A stretch of DNA of 33,081 nt. Origin: an uncultured Alphaproteobacteria bacterium (GTDB lineage: Bacteria; Pseudomonadota; Alphaproteobacteria; HIMB59; GCA-002718135). Positions 1-8,673 of this stretch are shown piece after piece. Every line of letters begins with the position of its first letter. The stretch's first letter is position 1. Below the pieces are notes generated by a model. That model was given only the letters and a program-made list of their open reading frames with translations. It had not been told where the DNA came from and did not search any database. The stretch covers positions 1 to 33,081 of the forward strand of contig CACJSL010000010.1 in the NCBI GenBank assembly GCA_902596065.1, read 5' to 3'. Both the position numbers and the translations under genes were made by a program.

Positions 1-468
1 AATAATCATTGAAAAAAAAGTAAGTGTAAAACCAAATAATATTGAAATTCTAAATCCATAAATTAATCTTGCCAATACATCTCTAGCTTGATCATCTGTG
101 CCAAGCCAATTTTTTTTTGAAGGGGGTGCAGGAGCTGGGACTTCTAAATCTCTAATAATAGTATTATATGTATAAGGTATCATAGGCATCACTAACCAAC
201 CTTTATTTTCAATTAATTCTATTACATAAGGGTCTCTGTAATCAGCTTCTGTCTCAAAATCTCCTCCAAAATTTGTTTCTGGATATTCTTCGAAAATTGG
301 AAAATATAAATTATTATTATATTTTATTATCAAAGGTTTATCATTTGCAATAAAATCTGCAAAAATTGATATAAAAAATAAAAAACTAAATATCCAAAAA
401 GAATACCAACCTCTTTTATTTAATTTAAAATTATTTAATCTTCTTCTATTAAGGGGGGAAATTTTCAT
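1..468 (-). CDS. yejE: YejE-type ABC transporter permease, partial (C-terminus beyond window)
   Basis: Inner-membrane permease of the Yej oligopeptide (in E. coli also microcin C) importer, partner of YejB. The reading frame is open for 156 codons and runs off the left edge, so only the N-terminal part is present. Visible are the N-terminal SPLNRRR and NKRGWYSFWIF stretch that marks YejE, a first membrane segment at about residues 22-38, then an extracytoplasmic stretch ending in NWLGTDDQARDVLARLIYGFR, typical of the region before the transport domain in DppC/YejE proteins, and the start of a second membrane helix. The start ATG shares one base with the yejB stop (TGATG), which implies translational coupling. 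The ATPase gene yejF would be expected further left but is outside the window. Confidence 0.93.
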   Translation of the reverse strand, partial: MKISPLNRRRLNNFKLNKRGWYSFWIFSFLFFISIFADFIANDKPLIIKYNNNLYFPIFEEYPETNFGGDFETEADYRDPYVIELIENKGWLVMPMIPYTYNTIIRDLEVPAPAPPSKKNWLGTDDQARDVLARLIYGFRISILFGFTLTFFSMII

Positions 469-1574
469 CAATATTCTCTTGTTTCAAAATCTATTCTAGG
501 ATCAATTATTGAATACATAATATCTCCAAGTATTCCCATGATTAACCCAAGCAGTGAAAAGAAATACAAAGTTGCAAATATTACAGGGTAATCTCTGGTT
601 AAAGCCGCTTCATATCCTAGTAATCCTAATCCATCTAATGAAAATATAACCTCAATAAATAGAGAGCTAGAAAAAAGTATTCCTATAAAAGCAGATGGAA
701 AACCTGCTATTACTATTAACATAGCATTTCGAAAAACATGTCCATATAATATTTTTCTTTCAGGCAAACCTTTAGCTCTGGCAGTCATTACATATTGTTG
801 ATTTATTTGATCAAGAAAAGAATTTTTAGTTAAAAAGGTTAAACCTGCAAAACCACTGACTACCATAGCTAGCAAGGGAAGAGTTAAATGCCAAAAATAA
901 TCTTTTATCTTTAATAAAAAACTAAGATCTTCAAAATTTTCAGAAACTAATCCTCGAAGAGGAAAAATATCATAATACCTACCACCTGCAAAAAATACAA
1001 TTAGTATAACTGCAAATAAAAAATTTGGAATGGCATAACCAATGGTAATAATTGTACTAGATGTTAAATCAAATTGACTACCATCCTTTACTGCTTTTCT
1101 AATACCTAGTGGTATAGAAATTAAATACACAAGAAGAGTGGTCCATAATCCTAAAGATATAGAAACTGGCATTTTATCTAAAACTAAATCTATAACCTTT
1201 TGATCTCTAAAAAAACTTTCACCAAAATCAAAAGTTAAATAATTTATTATCATTTCAAAAAAACGTTTGTGAGCAGGCTGATCCATCCCATACATCTTCT
1301 CAATTTCTTTAATTATGTCGGGATCAAGTCCCTGTGCACCTCTGTATTTTGAATCAAAAGTAGAAGATTCAGAATAATCAAATGAGTTAAGATTCTCACC
1401 TTCATCAGCACCTGAAAATCTAGCAGTAGATTCAACGGCTGTTCCAGTCATCTGAGCAATCATTTGTTCAACAGGCCCTCCAGGAACAATTTGAACAACG
1501 GCAAAATTAATTATCATAATTCCTAGAAGGGTAGGAATAACTAAAAGTAACCGTCTAAAGATATATGCGGTCAT
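468..1574 (-). CDS. yejB: YejB-type ABC transporter permease
   Basis: Inner-membrane permease of the Yej peptide importer, 368 residues, close to the roughly 364 of E. coli YejB. The N-terminus ([16 protein letters not shown]) forms the first membrane helix. A periplasmic loop at about 40-105 contains the family-typical [12 protein letters not shown] stretch. Further membrane segments lie at about 138-158, 173-198, 229-250, 284-308 and 330-355. The EAA loop that contacts the ATPase is at about 258-283 ([21 protein letters not shown]), and the protein ends DPRIDFE as in the family. It lies 50 bases downstream of yejA and overlaps yejE by one base. The family assignment is firm; the actual substrate in this organism is unknown. 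Confidence 0.96.
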   Translation of the reverse strand: MTAYIFRRLLLVIPTLLGIMIINFAVVQIVPGGPVEQMIAQMTGTAVESTARFSGADEGENLNSFDYSESSTFDSKYRGAQGLDPDIIKEIEKMYGMDQPAHKRFFEMIINYLTFDFGESFFRDQKVIDLVLDKMPVSISLGLWTTLLVYLISIPLGIRKAVKDGSQFDLTSSTIITIGYAIPNFLFAVILIVFFAGGRYYDIFPLRGLVSENFEDLSFLLKIKDYFWHLTLPLLAMVVSGFAGLTFLTKNSFLDQINQQYVMTARAKGLPERKILYGHVFRNAMLIVIAGFPSAFIGILFSSSLFIEVIFSLDGLGLLGYEAALTRDYPVIFATLYFFSLLGLIMGILGDIMYSIIDPRIDFETREY

Positions 1575-1624
1575 AGATTTTAATTATATCATTTTTTATG
1601 ATTAAAAGATGATTATTCTATTAA

Positions 1625-3451
1625 CTATTCTAAAGATTTTTTTGTTTGACGAATATTTTTTTCTTTTTCAGGATCTATCCACCAAGTATTTGTGCCAAGT
1701 GAATATTTAGGTCTTATTTCTGGCCTATCAAATATATCCCAATATAGGGTTCTATATGAAGAAATATGCCATTGTGGAATTACATAATGTCCCCATAGTA
1801 AAACTCTGTCTAAAGCTCTTGTTGATTGAATCAGCTCTTCTCTATTTTTAGCAGAAATAACTTTTTCAATTAATAAATCTATAACATCATTCTCTATTCC
1901 AATGATATTTCTAGAGCCATTAGTTTTAGCAGCATCTGAACCCCAAAAATTTCTTTGCTCATTTCCTGGTGATAATGATTGCGAAAATGTACTAACAATT
2001 ATATCAAAATCAAATGAGTCTATTCTATTTTGATATTGAGCACTATCAATCGTTCTAACACTTACTTCAATTCCAAGTTTTTTTAAGTTGTCTACAAACG
2101 GCAGAACAATTCTTTCAAAAGCAGGAGATACTAAAAGTATTTCAAAAACAAACTTTTTCCCTGTATTTTTGTGTACTAAGTTCCCTTCTTTTAAAATCCA
2201 TCCTGATTGTTTTAATAACTCAGTAGCTTTTTGTAATTCTTTTCTTATAAAACCAGATCCATCAGTTTTTGGTACGCTAAACTCAGTTTTAAACATTTGT
2301 TGAGGTAGTTGATCCATATACGAATGTAGTAAATCTAATTCTTTGCCTGACGGTAGTCCTGATGATGCTAGTTCAGAATTTTCAAAAAAACTATTTGTTC
2401 TTTTATAAGCATTATAAAATAAGTTTTTATTAGTCCATTCAAAATCAAATGCGTATGATAATGCCTCTCTTACTTTTTTATCTTTAAAAATTTCTCTACG
2501 AGTATTATAAACAAAAGCTTGCATACCTTGAGGGTTTTCGTGGCTAATTAAATCTTTTTTAATTAAATTATTTTTTACAGCAGGAATTTCATAACTTGTA
2601 GCCCACTCTTTTGAAGAATTTTCTGAAAAAAAGTCTATATCACCTGACTTAAATGCTTCACGCTCAATTGATCTGTCTTTATAGTATTCATATTGAATAA
2701 TACCAAAATTTTCAGTACCTTTTTTTATAGGTATGTTTTTCCCCCAGTAATTATTATCTAGTTCATAAGTAATTGATCTTCCTGCATCAAAATCTTTAAT
2801 TCTATATGGGCCACTACCAATTGGAATTTCTAATGTAGTTTCTTCAAAATTTTTATTCTCCCAATAATGTTTTGGTAATACTGGTAGCTGACCTACAATT
2901 AGAGCTAATTCTAAATTGGTATTTCCTTTGAAATTAAATCGAACTTTATTCTTACTTTCTTTAATTGCCTCAACTACATCTCCATAATAATATTTATAAA
3001 AAGGATGCCCTTTTTCCATTAGTGTGTTGAAAGTCCAAATTACATCTTCTGGTGTAATTTTTTTTCCATCATGCCAAATTGCTTCTTCTCGAATAGTATA
3101 TGCTACCCATGAACGGTCTTCTGGCCATTCAATACTTTCTGCAATCAGGCCATATTCTGTAAAAGCTTCATCACTTGAACTTTTAGTTAGAGTTTCATAT
3201 AAATTTCCAATTCCAGCAGCTGCAGAACCTTTTAAAATAAAAGGATTAAAAGAATCATATGATCCAGTACTACTAAAAGTCACCTTACCACCTTTTAGGG
3301 CGTTTGGGTTAACATAATCTACATGTTTGAAATCACTGGAATATTTTGGACTTCCATGCATGGCTATTGCATGCGAATTATTAATTTCTGCTTTAACAGA
3401 TATTGTTAATAATAAAAAACAGATAAAATAATAAATTTTAATAAATTTCAT
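1625..3451 (-). CDS. yejA: YejA-type periplasmic oligopeptide-binding protein
   Basis: Extracytoplasmic solute-binding protein (SBP family 5) that delivers peptides to YejB/YejE. It has 608 residues, the usual YejA size. A signal peptide occupies about residues 1-22 (MKFIKIYYFICFLLLTISVKA). The mature N-terminus carries the hallmark YejA motif HAIAMHGSPKYSSDFKHVDY followed by VNPNALKGG, then the family-5 core with SVxP-like stretches (WEN..EIPIGSGPYRI at about 195-217) and VREALSYAFDFEW near 325. It is first of the three yej genes, with 31 bases to the upstream hisN-like gene, so the importer may be read from the cycM promoter or from an unseen internal one. No lipobox cysteine is seen, so the protein is predicted to be soluble in the periplasm. 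Confidence 0.95.
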   Translation of the reverse strand: MKFIKIYYFICFLLLTISVKAEINNSHAIAMHGSPKYSSDFKHVDYVNPNALKGGKVTFSSTGSYDSFNPFILKGSAAAGIGNLYETLTKSSSDEAFTEYGLIAESIEWPEDRSWVAYTIREEAIWHDGKKITPEDVIWTFNTLMEKGHPFYKYYYGDVVEAIKESKNKVRFNFKGNTNLELALIVGQLPVLPKHYWENKNFEETTLEIPIGSGPYRIKDFDAGRSITYELDNNYWGKNIPIKKGTENFGIIQYEYYKDRSIEREAFKSGDIDFFSENSSKEWATSYEIPAVKNNLIKKDLISHENPQGMQAFVYNTRREIFKDKKVREALSYAFDFEWTNKNLFYNAYKRTNSFFENSELASSGLPSGKELDLLHSYMDQLPQQMFKTEFSVPKTDGSGFIRKELQKATELLKQSGWILKEGNLVHKNTGKKFVFEILLVSPAFERIVLPFVDNLKKLGIEVSVRTIDSAQYQNRIDSFDFDIIVSTFSQSLSPGNEQRNFWGSDAAKTNGSRNIIGIENDVIDLLIEKVISAKNREELIQSTRALDRVLLWGHYVIPQWHISSYRTLYWDIFDRPEIRPKYSLGTNTWWIDPEKEKNIRQTKKSLE

Positions 3452-3482
3452 TGTTTAAATATAATTCAAAAATATAAAATAG

Positions 3483-4265
3483 CTAATTATTAATGATATC
3501 AATTATTTGATTATGTAAAGCTTTATTTGCAGTCGCAAGAATACTACCATCTGAATTAATAGTTATAGGTTGCCCATATTTATCAGTTACTATTCCACCA
3601 GCACCTTCAATAACAGGAATTAAAGCCATATAATCATGAGCTTTTAGTGTATCTTCTAATACTATATCTATTAAACCCGAAGCTATCATCCCGTACATAT
3701 AACAATCTCCACCCAATCTGTAATATTTTGTTTGTTTAATTATTTTATCACAACTTTTTTTAAAGTGTTCATTTTCTAAGTATAAACCAGAAGTACAAAA
3801 ATAACTTTTGTTTACTGAAGTAGTATTGGATGTTTTAACCACCCCATCATTCATAGTTGTTTTTTTGTCTATTATACCTATCCATCTTTCATTGTGCATC
3901 GGACAATTAATAATGCCAATTATAGGTTTGCCGTTATGGATAAGGGCAATTAAAGTTCCAAAATCTTTATGACCAGCAATAAAACTTCTTGTTCCGTCTA
4001 TTGGGTCAATTACCCAAAGAAATTCTGAGTCAATATTTTGAGAATCAAACTCTTCCCCAAGTATTCCATGACTTGGATATTCTTTATTTATTAAATCTCT
4101 AATTTTTAATTCAACTTCTTTATCTGCTAAAGTAACAGGACTTTTATCTTCTTTACTTTCTATATTTAAGGAGGTTCTAAAATAATTTTTTATTAGCTTT
4201 TCTGATTCATCAGCAAGATGTTTAGAAAAGTTTATAAGTTCATCTAAATTTGAAAGCACGAACAA
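3483..4265 (-). CDS. hisN: Inositol-monophosphatase-family phosphatase, probably HisN-type histidinol-phosphatase; non-ATG start
   Basis: Mg-dependent, Li-sensitive-type phosphatase of 260 residues. Metal-site motifs are present: G-E71-E72, then WVIDPIDGTRSF (Asp87, Asp90) and HDYMALIPVIEGAGG (Asp211). The ALIPVIEGAGG form of motif 2 resembles the HisN subgroup, which dephosphorylates histidinol phosphate in histidine synthesis. A generic inositol or 3'-phosphoadenosine phosphatase remains possible. The frame has an in-frame TAA immediately before TTG 4265, and the first internal Met is about residue 138, after the catalytic motif. Translation must therefore begin at a non-ATG codon: TTG 4265, or GTG 4259 two codons later. 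It follows cycM by 14 bases and precedes yejA. Confidence 0.82.
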   Translation of the reverse strand: MFVLSNLDELINFSKHLADESEKLIKNYFRTSLNIESKEDKSPVTLADKEVELKIRDLINKEYPSHGILGEEFDSQNIDSEFLWVIDPIDGTRSFIAGHKDFGTLIALIHNGKPIIGIINCPMHNERWIGIIDKKTTMNDGVVKTSNTTSVNKSYFCTSGLYLENEHFKKSCDKIIKQTKYYRLGGDCYMYGMIASGLIDIVLEDTLKAHDYMALIPVIEGAGGIVTDKYGQPITINSDGSILATANKALHNQIIDIINN

Positions 4266-4280
4266 TTAATAACTTATATT

Positions 4281-4826
4281 TTATGGAAGTGGTAATGGAT
4301 TATCAGATTGTTCTCTCATGAATAAGATTAGATTCGCTCTATCTTCAGATTTTTTAAGTCCAACAAAATTCATTTTAGTACCCTTAATATAATCTTTAGG
4401 TTTATATAGAAATTTAGAAAGTTCTTCATAACCCCATACGCCTCCAAATTCTGCTAAAGCACTAGAATAAGCAAAGCCATCTACATTTGCTTTTGGTCTA
4501 TTTACAATATTCCATAAATTTGGCCCCACTTTATTTTTACCATCTTTTGTGTAACTATGACACGATCCACATTTCTTATAAGTTTTTTCTCCTTTTTCTA
4601 ATGAAGCACTGGCAAGTAATGTTAAGATAGATTCTATTTCTATTTCTGAAGTATCTTTATTTTCTTCTGTTGTAGTAGATTCTGTGCTTTCAACATTATA
4701 GGCAGTTTTAGTATTTGAGTCTTTATTTGGATTAACTAAATAATCTCCAATATTAGAGATTAAAAAAACTATAAGAACTGCCATAATTATAGCGGCAAGA
4801 ATTTTATTAACTTCAAGACCAGACAT
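4281..4826 (-). CDS. cycM: Membrane-anchored c-type cytochrome (CycM / c552-like)
   Basis: Class I cytochrome c, 181 residues, tethered to the periplasmic face of the inner membrane by an uncleaved N-terminal helix (about 8-30: ILAAIIMAVLIVFLISNIG). A Ser/Thr/Glu-rich linker (about 35-65) leads to the haem domain, with haem-binding C86-G-S-C-H90, the YxxCxSCH context, GPNLWNIV after it, and the sixth-ligand motif GTKM with Met152. Proteins of this type in Bradyrhizobium and Paracoccus carry electrons from the bc1 complex to a terminal oxidase. A bc1 operon is also encoded in this window (28540-31051), so that role is a reasonable inference. It is transcribed away from kdsB and leads the hisN-yej genes. 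Confidence 0.88.
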   Translation of the reverse strand: MSGLEVNKILAAIIMAVLIVFLISNIGDYLVNPNKDSNTKTAYNVESTESTTTEENKDTSEIEIESILTLLASASLEKGEKTYKKCGSCHSYTKDGKNKVGPNLWNIVNRPKANVDGFAYSSALAEFGGVWGYEELSKFLYKPKDYIKGTKMNFVGLKKSEDRANLILFMREQSDNPLPLP

Positions 4827-4918
4827 GTGTAAGAACCATATATAGTTTTTTTTATAAAATGAATAGAGCTCAAATCATTCAAATAATTTTTTTAATAGTT
4901 TAATTGTCGCATAAACAT

Positions 4919-5647
4919 ATGAAAACAATAATTATTATTCCAGCAAGAATGGCCTCACAAAGACTTCCTAATAAACCTATGGCTTTAATTGACGGAATAC
5001 CAATGATTCAAAGGGTATGGGAAAAAGCAAAATTAGCCAACATTGGAGAAGTGGTCGTTGCATGTTGTGAAAAAATAGTTTTTGACAAAATTAATTCTAT
5101 TGGTGGTACAGCAATAATGACAAAATCTGATTTGCCTAGTGGAACTGATCGAGTTTATGAAGTTATTAATAATCATCCAAATGCTAATCAATTTGAATGT
5201 ATAATTAATTTGCAAGGAGATATGCCTTTAGTTAATCCTAATGATATTCAAAAAGTCAGCATACCTTTAATGCAAGGTTTTGATATTGGCACCTTAGTTA
5301 CCCATATATCTAAAGAAGAGGAAAAAAATATTAATATTACTAAGGCTAAGGTAAACTGGATAAAAAGAGAAAATATTGGGGAAGCCATAGATTTCTATAA
5401 AAAACCAAAAAAAGTTTTAAAAAATATTTATCACCATATTGGAATATATAGTTTTAGAATTAATAGTTTAAAAAAGTTTATAGGTTTAAAACCGTCAGAA
5501 AATGAATTATTTCATAAGCTTGAACAATGGCGTGCACTTGATTCCAATATGACTATCGGTACAAAATATATAGAAGAATCATATTTTGGCGTTGATACAG
5601 AAGAAGATTTGCTTAAAGCAGAAAATATTATAAAGGATAAAAAATGA
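4919..5647 (+). CDS. kdsB: 3-deoxy-manno-octulosonate cytidylyltransferase
   Basis: Cytoplasmic CMP-Kdo synthetase: CTP + Kdo gives CMP-Kdo, the donor for the inner core of LPS. It has 242 residues from the ATG chosen here. Signature nucleotide-binding N-terminus IIIIPARMASQRLPNKP (about 4-20), then MIQRVWEKA, TAIMTKSDLPSGTDRVYEV (about 70-88) and the catalytic NLQGDMPLVNP (about 103-113), all matching KdsB. An in-frame TTG lies 15 bases upstream (4904), but ATG 4919 begins directly at the conserved beta strand and is preferred. The stop overlaps the pheA start (ATGA, 5644-5647). The gene implies a Kdo-containing outer membrane. Confidence 0.95.
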   Translation: MKTIIIIPARMASQRLPNKPMALIDGIPMIQRVWEKAKLANIGEVVVACCEKIVFDKINSIGGTAIMTKSDLPSGTDRVYEVINNHPNANQFECIINLQGDMPLVNPNDIQKVSIPLMQGFDIGTLVTHISKEEEKNINITKAKVNWIKRENIGEAIDFYKKPKKVLKNIYHHIGIYSFRINSLKKFIGLKPSENELFHKLEQWRALDSNMTIGTKYIEESYFGVDTEEDLLKAENIIKDKK

Positions 5648-6486
5648 ATACAAATTTCAAATTTTCTTTTCAAGGAGTTAATGGTGCTTATAGTGAATTA
5701 GCGGGTATTGATCTTTATCCAAATTATAATTCAATTCCATGCAAAACTTTTGAAGAAATGTTTGAAAAAGTTAGAGATCAGGAAGCTGAAATTGCTATTG
5801 TTCCTATAGAAAACTCTAGAGCTGGTAGGGTAGGTGATACACAAAGATTAATACCTGACTCTAAATTGAAAATTATCGGAGAATATTTTTTAGAAGTAAA
5901 TCACTGTCTTTTAGGTATTCCTGGCTCAACAATGCAAGAAATAAAAAGAGTACATAGTCATGAACAAGCAATTGCTCAATGCAGAAATAATTTAATTAAA
6001 CACAACAAAGATATGATAGTAGCCGCTGATACTGCAGGAGCAGCCAAAATGGTTTCAGAATTAAATCAAAATCAGGATGCAGCAATAGCTTCTGAACTTG
6101 CAGCAAAAACTTATTCTTTAGACATATTGCAAAATAATTTTCAAGACTCTGAAAAAAATGTAACTCGTTTTTTAATTATGTCTAATAATCTTAATACTCT
6201 AGATAGTAATGATGACGACTTAATGACCACCTTAGTTTTTGAATTAAAAAGTATTCCAGCCGCTTTGTACAAAGCTTTAGGAGGACTAGCAAGTAATGGG
6301 GTAAATATGACAAAATTAGAAAGTTATATAAATCCCCAAGGTTTTGATGTTGCCCAATTTTATACTGATATTGAGGGACATCCAGAGAATAAAAAGGTTA
6401 AATTAGCTTTAGAAGAAATGAAGTATTACTGTAAACATGTTGATATATTAGGTGTTTATAAAATGTCTAATTTTAGAAAAAAATAA
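5644..6486 (+). CDS. pheA: Prephenate dehydratase (monofunctional, with ACT domain)
   Basis: Converts prephenate to phenylpyruvate in phenylalanine synthesis. At 280 residues it is the monofunctional type without a chorismate mutase domain. The periplasmic-binding-like PDT domain covers about 5-180: FSFQGVNGAYSE at the start, IVPIENSRAGRV (52-63), and the catalytic T-R-F at 174-176 (NVTRFLIM). The ACT regulatory domain is about 194-275, with IPAALYKALGGLASNGVNMTKLES covering the GALV- and ESRP-equivalent motifs that bind phenylalanine for feedback control; the second motif reads ESY rather than ESRP. Translation is probably coupled to kdsB through the 4-base overlap. The SRP RNA gene follows. 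Confidence 0.95.
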   Translation: MNTNFKFSFQGVNGAYSELAGIDLYPNYNSIPCKTFEEMFEKVRDQEAEIAIVPIENSRAGRVGDTQRLIPDSKLKIIGEYFLEVNHCLLGIPGSTMQEIKRVHSHEQAIAQCRNNLIKHNKDMIVAADTAGAAKMVSELNQNQDAAIASELAAKTYSLDILQNNFQDSEKNVTRFLIMSNNLNTLDSNDDDLMTTLVFELKSIPAALYKALGGLASNGVNMTKLESYINPQGFDVAQFYTDIEGHPENKKVKLALEEMKYYCKHVDILGVYKMSNFRKK

Positions 6487-6542
6487 TAAAATAGTTGTAA
6501 CTGAGAGTAGGCCTTTTTTAGCAATAATGTTATATTGAAGCT

Positions 6543-6632
6543 GGAAGGTATTGAGGGCAAATAACTTGCTAATCCAGTCAGATCTGAAAAGAAGCAGCTG
6601 TAACAAGCTTATTTGGGTCTCTTTTGCCTTCC
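6543..6632 (+). ncRNA. ffs: Signal recognition particle RNA (small, 4.5S type)
   Basis: RNA scaffold that binds Ffh and directs nascent membrane proteins to FtsY. The 181-base gap between pheA and dnaX contains the apical signature GTCAGATCTGAAAAGAAGCAG (6577-6597), aligned with the bacterial GTCAGGTCCGGAAGGAAGCAG. A hairpin stem TCT (6583-6585) / AGA (6590-6592) closes a GAAA tetraloop, followed by the asymmetric-loop AGCAG. Outer helices pair: GGAAGG 6543-6548 with CCTTCC 6627-6632, and CAAATAA-CTTG (6559-6569) with CAAG-C-TTATTTG (6604-6615). The ends are set by the outer helix and may be off by a few bases. Position just upstream of dnaX is common in alphaproteobacteria. YidC, which works with SRP in insertion, is encoded at 20791-22530. 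Confidence 0.9.
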
Positions 6633-6666
6633 ATTAAAAAATTTGCAAATGAAAGATTAATTATTA

Positions 6667-8343
6667 ATGAATAATGAATATAAGGTTTTAGCAAGAAAAT
6701 ACCGCCCTCAAAAATTTAACGATTTAATTGGACAAGAAGTATTAGTAAAGACTTTAACAAATTCAATATTACAAAACCGTATCGCTCATGCTTATATTTT
6801 AACAGGTGTTAGAGGTGTAGGAAAAACAACTACTGCAAGATTAATAGCAATGAGTTTGAATTGTGAAAACCGATCTGAAAAAACTTGTGAACCTTGTGGT
6901 AAATGTAACTCATGTTTAGCAGTGCTTGAAGATAATAATCTTGATGTTCTTGAAATGGACGCCGCAAGTAAAACAGGCGTTGATGATATTCGTGAAATAA
7001 TTGATAATATTAAATATAAGCCTGTTAATAGCAAATATAAAATTTTTATTATTGATGAAGTTCACATGCTCTCAAAAAGTGCATTTAACGCACTTTTAAA
7101 AACCTTAGAAGAACCTCCTGAACATATTAAATTTATATTTGCTACTACAGAAGTTAAAAAGATACCTATAACTATTATTTCTCGTTGTCAGAGATTTGAT
7201 TTATTAAGAATTCAGATAAAAGATTTAAGTGAGCAGCTATCAAAAATATCTATAGAGGAAAAAATAAAAATAGATCAAGAAGCTCTTAATTTAATTGTTC
7301 GTTCTGCTGATGGTTCTATGCGAGATGGTTTAAGTTTACTTGATCAAGCTATAGCAAATGAAAATGATAATATAACAGCCTCATCAATCATTAAAATGTT
7401 AGGTTTAGCCAATAGAGAAGGAGTATTTGATCTTTTAGAGTCAATTTTTAATGGAGATGCTCCACAAGCTATAAAAATCTATAATTCTATTTATGAAGCT
7501 GGCGCAGATGTTGTTATGATTTTTGATGAAATGTTGAATATTGTTCATTTTATTACTCAGATGAAAATTGCACCTGAATTGAAAAATGAACAATATATTC
7601 CAGAGTTAGAGAGAACAAGAGGTCAAGAAATATCCTCCAAAATTTCAATGACGTCTTTAGGTATGGTTTGGCAGGTTTTATTTAAAGGATATGAAGAATT
7701 ACAATCAGGTTACCATCTATTTCAGCATGGAGAGATGATAATATTGAGATTAATACATTTGTATGATGGACCAAACCCTGATGACTTATTAAATAAATAT
7801 TCTACGTCTAATTTAGATGAAAAATCTGTACCAAATAAAAAACAAAAAGAATTAAATATCAGTAAAAGAGATCAAACAAACATAACTAAGAATATTGAAA
7901 AAGAATCAACAAATATTAATGGAATAATATCTGTTAAATCTTATAGACAATTTGTAGACTTGTTTTACAAAAATAAAGAAGCTATTTTGCATACTAATTT
8001 ATACAACAATGTTAAACTAATTTCATTTAAAGAAGGAGAAATAGAAATTAATTCAAGCTCTATTTCTGATAAACACTTTAACAGAACTATAGCAAAATTA
8101 ATTTCTAAGTGGACAGGAAGAATTTGGCAAGTAAGTAACAGCACTAGCAACCTTGGTCAAAGCTTATATGAGGAAGATTTAATTCAAGAACAAAAAGAAA
8201 TTGATCAGATGAAAGATGACCCAGAAGTTAAAAATCTACTAGATTCTTTTCCAGGAATTAAAATTCATACAATTACTAATATTAAAGAGACAATTTTAGA
8301 AGAAAATGAAACAATTCAAACCAATTCAAAAAAGGAGAAATAA
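6667..8343 (+). CDS. dnaX: DNA polymerase III gamma/tau subunit
   Basis: ATPase subunit of the clamp-loader complex that opens the beta clamp on DNA. At 558 residues it is tau-like. AAA+ domain: Walker A G47-VRGVGKTT55, zinc-module cysteines C66, C74, C77, C80 and C83, Walker B DEVH (130-133), sensor 1 ATTE (159-162), SRC arginine finger (172-174). Domains II-III run to about 370 (SADGSMRDGLSLLDQA near 215). A polar linker at about 380-420 precedes a C-terminal domain of about 130 residues for polymerase and helicase contact. A separate gamma product by frameshifting is not evident. The stop shares a base with ybaB (TAATG), in the usual dnaX-ybaB-recR order. Confidence 0.96.
   Translation: MNNEYKVLARKYRPQKFNDLIGQEVLVKTLTNSILQNRIAHAYILTGVRGVGKTTTARLIAMSLNCENRSEKTCEPCGKCNSCLAVLEDNNLDVLEMDAASKTGVDDIREIIDNIKYKPVNSKYKIFIIDEVHMLSKSAFNALLKTLEEPPEHIKFIFATTEVKKIPITIISRCQRFDLLRIQIKDLSEQLSKISIEEKIKIDQEALNLIVRSADGSMRDGLSLLDQAIANENDNITASSIIKMLGLANREGVFDLLESIFNGDAPQAIKIYNSIYEAGADVVMIFDEMLNIVHFITQMKIAPELKNEQYIPELERTRGQEISSKISMTSLGMVWQVLFKGYEELQSGYHLFQHGEMIILRLIHLYDGPNPDDLLNKYSTSNLDEKSVPNKKQKELNISKRDQTNITKNIEKESTNINGIISVKSYRQFVDLFYKNKEAILHTNLYNNVKLISFKEGEIEINSSSISDKHFNRTIAKLISKWTGRIWQVSNSTSNLGQSLYEEDLIQEQKEIDQMKDDPEVKNLLDSFPGIKIHTITNIKETILEENETIQTNSKKEK
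8332..8337 (+). promoter_or_regulatory. Strong ribosome binding site of ybaB
   Basis: AAGGAG lies five bases before the ATG at 8343, inside the last codons of dnaX. It is one of the few clear Shine-Dalgarno sequences in this AT-rich window and supports reinitiation or independent high-level translation of the abundant nucleoid protein. Confidence 0.7.
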
Positions 8344-8666
8344 TGGTAAATATAGGAAATATGATGAAACAAGCACAGCAGCTTCAAAAAAAGATGTCTG
8401 AGGCACAAGAAAAATTAAATTCTATAGAGGTTGAGGGTGTTTCAGGAGGAGGATTGGTAAAAGTTACTGCTACTGCTAAAGGTGAAATTAAAAGAATATT
8501 ACTGGATGAATCTTTATTAAAAAAAGAGGATAAAGAAATGACTGAAGATTTAATAGTTGCTGCTATTAATGATGCAAAACAAAAAGGTGAAGTTGCTTCT
8601 CAAGAAGAGATGAAATCTTTAACTGGAGGGTTACCTTTGCCTCCTGGAATGAAGTTGCCTTTTTAA
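8343..8666 (+). CDS. ybaB: YbaB/EbfC nucleoid-associated protein
   Basis: Small dimeric DNA-binding protein, 107 residues, the family's usual length. It begins with the conserved MMKQAQQLQKKMSEAQEKL helix (8-26), followed by the beta-sheet segment VEGVSGGGLVKVTATAKGEIKRI (about 29-51), and ends in the family-typical GGLPLPPGMKLPF tail. It coats DNA and influences nucleoid shape and gene expression. It sits between dnaX and recR as in most bacteria, where it is thought to be linked functionally to recombination repair, though its precise role is unsettled. Translation is coupled to dnaX, and recR starts 7 bases downstream. Confidence 0.95.
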   Translation: MVNIGNMMKQAQQLQKKMSEAQEKLNSIEVEGVSGGGLVKVTATAKGEIKRILLDESLLKKEDKEMTEDLIVAAINDAKQKGEVASQEEMKSLTGGLPLPPGMKLPF

Positions 8667-8673
8667 TATATTA

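Noticed and set aside
1588-1602. ATCAT-TTTTT-ATGAT inverted repeat between yejA and yejB as a terminator or attenuator
   Set aside because: The stem is only five A/T-rich pairs with no strong GC pairs, too weak to support either role.
3024-3317. Antisense open frames within yejA, dapE, ychF, dnaX and others
   Set aside because: They lie wholly inside genes with strong family matches, show no recognisable domains and have the composition expected of reversed coding sequence.
6507-6521. GTAGGCCTTTTTTAG after pheA as an intrinsic terminator
   Set aside because: The only GC-rich element is the short AGGCCT palindrome, which cannot form a hairpin with a loop, and the region immediately precedes the SRP RNA, where promoter function is as likely.
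7820-8343. A-runs in the 3' part of dnaX as a possible programmed frameshift producing gamma
   Set aside because: No A AAA AAG heptamer with a following stable hairpin and early stop in the shifted frame was found. The A-run at 8327-8333 is only a few codons from the stop and belongs to the ybaB ribosome binding region.
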